DNA of 64,000 nucleotides from Helicostylum pulchrum (lineage: Eukaryota > Mucoromycota > Mucoromycetes > Mucorales > Mucoraceae). Location: positions 1-64,000 of the forward strand of contig JAIXMO010000049.1 in NCBI GenBank assembly GCA_025677825.1, read 5' to 3'. The notes below the pieces were generated by a model. The model had not been told where the DNA came from. It did no database searches and saw nothing but the letters and a program-made list of their open reading frames with translations. Made by a program: the position numbers and the translations under genes. Positions within the stretch are counted from its first letter, which is position 1. Each line of letters begins with the position of its first letter. This document shows positions 61,248 to 64,000 of this stretch, one piece after another.

Positions 61248-61863
61248 ATGGAAGCTTATTATTCTACATTTGCCGAAGTTTTCTCTACTCTTCCCGAAGG
61301 TTATCTTCCTAAATGGTTATTGTTTACCTCTGCCCTTGGTATCTTTAATTCTATTCAAAACTTTTGTACAAGTTCTTTGACTAAACGTGTCTATGCTAAT
61401 AAACCTGAAGAAGGTAAGATATATATATATATATATATACGTATACAGAGAGAATAATAGTCTTACATCTATTATTAGTTACACCTTTAAGTGGTCGTCT
61501 CTTTGCTACTTGGACTTGGTCTGTTAGTATGATTCGTATCTATGCTGCTTTTCACCTTCAACACAAGTTGTAAGTTTGTTTATCACTTTTTTTTTATATC
61601 TTTGTATATCTTTGTACTTATTTCATAATAGTATGTACGACCTTGGTATTTGGACTTATGTTATTGCCTTAACTCATTATGCTGGCGAACTTTTCGTATT
61701 CGGTGGTTGTAAGTTTAACGGTCCCTTTTTATCACCTTTAACCGTTGCTGGTATGTATATGTTTTTTTTATAGCAAGAGGTGCCTTTTTACTGATTTTTT
61801 TTCGCAGTCACTTCACTTATTTGGCTTATTCGAGTCAAGGATCAATATGTCCAATTCTATTAA
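61248..61863 (+). CDS. ERG28: Erg28, ergosterol biosynthesis scaffold protein
   Basis: Four exons: 61248-61413, 61479-61569, 61632-61750 and 61808-61863; 143 residues, the usual size. ER membrane protein that tethers the C-4 demethylation enzymes (Erg25, Erg26, Erg27) in sterol synthesis. Seen: PKWLLFTSALGIFNSIQNF (TM1), the conserved VTPLSGRLFATWTWSVSMIR, IYAAFHLQHKFMYDLGIWTY, VIALTHYAGELFVFGGCKFN and FLSPLTVAVTSLIWLIRVKD. The family signature T-x-L-x-x-R-x-F-x-x-W-T and the H-x-x-x-E motif in the third hydrophobic segment are intact. The first intron contains a TA run. Confidence 0.96.
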
Positions 61864-62996
61864 AAAATTCAGTAATATATTTAATATAAAATTAGCTAAA
61901 AGGTAAAAAATGATATAGGAAGGGGAGGGGTTTGTTTTGAAAAAAGGAATTTATTTTTATTTTTGAAAACGGAGTATGATTTTAGACGAGGGTTTTTTTC
62001 TTTGACATGTTTTTTAACGATTTGCATTAAAGAGAAGATATTATAAATAGAGTGATTTATATATAGATGGGGGAGGGGGGTTTTTTTTTATTTACTAAAG
62101 TACGAGCGTCTAAATTAGTTTGACAAGCACAAAGTGATGGATAATTTAGTTGTGTTTTTTCGGGATGATCATATATCCAGTAGTAACTAAAAACACTGAA
62201 CGCGTAATCACTATTTTAAGGTTTTTTTTCTACTAAATTTTTAAAGCGCATTTTCTCGCCCGGTTTTGGTTGCAACACTTTCTTATATGAACAATTTTTA
62301 AATATCCATATTCAGTGCTGTAACCGAACACGGTAATAAAAGACTACATTTTACGTAATCGCGTAAATTTAAAAATCACAAAACATGGTTACACGAAAGT
62401 GTTTTTTGTCCAAAAATGAAATTTTTAAGTAGTCGTTACTCTTTCAAGTTTTGCACTAAAAGTATGATTTAAAACGGATTAAAAGCGCCTAGAAGAGTAA
62501 TTTATCGTCCTTGTTTTTCCCACAAAGATAGGCAAATTGGATCCGTAATAATCGCAAAAAAAAAATCGTGACTTTTGACCAAAAAACAAAAGGGGTTGAC
62601 CTCCAAAAATGAAAATCGAAAAAAACAACGTGTTTAATTAAAGATATATCCATTAAAACAATTTTGTATTATACAACTCGGGTCCAAAATCCGTTTCTTG
62701 TTTCTTGAAAGTGTAAAAACCATTATTTATTATTACTGCTAAAATTAGCAGTGATTTCTTATAAAGCAATGACATTTAGACAAACAATAGGACTGCTCAT
62801 ATGTTATTTTAAGAGCAAGATAATGTACCAAATACACCAAAAACGATAACGTGATTTAATACAAAAAAAAAACCTCACACGGCAAGAAATGGATAAATAA
62901 TTTACATAGAAACGATCACGAAAAGAAAAAAAGAAAAACGATTAAAATCTCGATCATTTTACTGATTCATCCTTTTCTTCTTTTTCACCTTACAAA
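61864..62996. other. Intergenic, about 1.1 kb, no gene seen
   Basis: AT-rich spacer with G-rich runs near 61920 and 62070. No conserved protein segment, tRNA or repeat array found. Confidence 0.55.
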
Positions 62997-64000
62997 ATGA
63001 CCGTAAATAAAAATCAAAAAGGGGAAGCCCAAATTATATCAGAACATAGTAATAAATAATATTCATATATACGTTTTCTTTTATAAATATACCCTGACTT
63101 GTATATCTAGAGGAATATCCTATTTTCGATAAATTTTTAAATATCAAACAACGACTGATGTTGCAAAATCAAAGAGACGATATAAAATCGAAAGATATTG
63201 TACTTATTCAACAACAAGTAGAAGATACTATTCTTGAACTGATGGTACTTCGCCAAGGTGTACTATTTAAACGCGATCATATCAATAACAGAACAGATGA
63301 TGAACTAAATAAAGTATGTCAGCTCATCAGTCTTTGTTTTATGACCATGGGACATTGGCACCAAAGTAAAGTTTTATAGAACGTGCAAAATAAATTGTCG
63401 ATACTTCAAATTTATTTTATTATCTATTTTTTATAGGCCCAGCTATTTTTTGTCAGATCACTGCTATAAAGGTATATTCTTTTATTTGTATATGTTAACC
63501 CACATGCTCATCTCGCCTCTTTTTTTTATTTTTAGAACTGTTTTTATCAGCTTGAAAAAATTGGCATTTACAATGAAAAAATATTAGAACCATATAATAA
63601 AAAATTGAAACAATTGGAGCGTATCTTAACAGAGGATGAAATGAACTATGGGCTCTCAGAACCTATCATGGAACTAGTCGAATATAACTATTCTTTATGC
63701 AGTAGGTAAATTAATAGTATTTGTATTTCTGTTTATACTCAATTTTTATTATTACAGAGAGAATTTATGATCAATTGTTATCTACAATTAAAGATATATC
63801 CCCCGAACTGTAAGTACCATAAGGTTTAACCTATGTTGTATGCTACCTAATATATATATATATACAAATACAGTATACCAATCAGAGATCAACTACTTGA
63901 CATCCGAAATGACCTTGTAGACGTAGTTTTGCGAGATCAATATAACGAACAAGATATTTTACCCATCCAAAAGAAACTATACGATATCGATTCAGTACGC
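62997..64000 (+). CDS. DUF2408-like conserved fungal protein, N-terminal part (runs off window end)
   Basis: Six exons so far: 62997-63048, 63111-63365, 63437-63471, 63536-63701, 63758-63809 and 63874 onward; about 228 codons visible. It starts MTVNKNQKGEAQ, then EYPIFDKFLNIKQRLM, QQVEDTILELMVLRQGVLFK, CFYQLEKIGIYNEKILEPYN, RILTEDEMNYGLSEPIMELV, IPIRDQLLDIRNDLVDVVLR and QKKLYDIDSVR at the edge. The helical block with a repeated (I)xxPLxxxLxxIRxxLxxL...LxxIDxxR pattern is what I recall of fungal DUF2408 proteins; function unknown. The start ATG is supported by an immediate intron that restores frame (A|AG). The C-terminal part lies outside. Confidence 0.65.

Overview
The window looks like nuclear DNA of an early-diverging filamentous fungus, most probably a mucoralean (Mucor/Rhizopus-type) species. 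The reasons are AT-rich spacers full of A/T runs, genes split by many short (about 47-85 nt) GT-AG introns, two chitin deacetylases, a protein O-mannosyltransferase, Erg28, and a spliceosomal U2 snRNA. This placement is inferred from gene content and architecture, not from a database search. I rebuilt the gene models by hand from splice sites. For every intact model the exon lengths sum to an open frame.

Layout. 1-8 kb: the 3' part of a Caf120/Skg3-like CCR4-NOT-associated protein with a long polyQ tract; PP2A regulatory B55 (minus); an EEF1AKMT4-like methyltransferase behind a 10-bp tandem repeat; and an unusual ATP-dependent DNA ligase. 10-20 kb: NRAMP metal transporter, ArfGAP, PMT (minus) and GABA transaminase (minus). 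20-31 kb, all minus: chitin deacetylase 1, a peroxisomal adenine-nucleotide-type carrier, a small two-finger C2H2 protein, and nine-exon PAN2. 34-43.5 kb: U2 snRNA (minus) diverging from RNA polymerase I subunit RPA34, then ubiquilin/Dsk2, a FERRY3/C12orf4-like protein with a UBA-like segment (minus), a Pho80-like cyclin, and the pyruvate dehydrogenase E3-binding protein Pdx1 (minus). 55-64 kb: chitin deacetylase 2, a ZNF706/4F5-type small zinc protein (minus), an unassigned N-glycosylated membrane protein, ERG28, and a DUF2408-like gene that runs off the end.

The most interesting accessory region is 46.1-51.7 kb. A perfect 27-bp inverted repeat at 46101-46127 and 51717-51743 brackets about 5.64 kb holding a broken, multi-exon gene of unknown family, an 18-bp tandem repeat just past its stop, and a second minus-strand coding scrap. 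This has the architecture of a decayed or non-autonomous DNA transposon (or a captured gene) that I cannot assign to a known superfamily. I see no target-site duplication.

Functional themes: cell wall and secretory pathway (two chitin deacetylases, PMT, ArfGAP, Erg28), mRNA turnover (Caf120-like, PAN2), RNA machinery (U2, RPA34), proteostasis (Dsk2) and mitochondrial/peroxisomal metabolism (GABA-T, Pdx1, carrier). The rest is ordinary fungal housekeeping separated by long AT-rich spacers in which I see no further genes.
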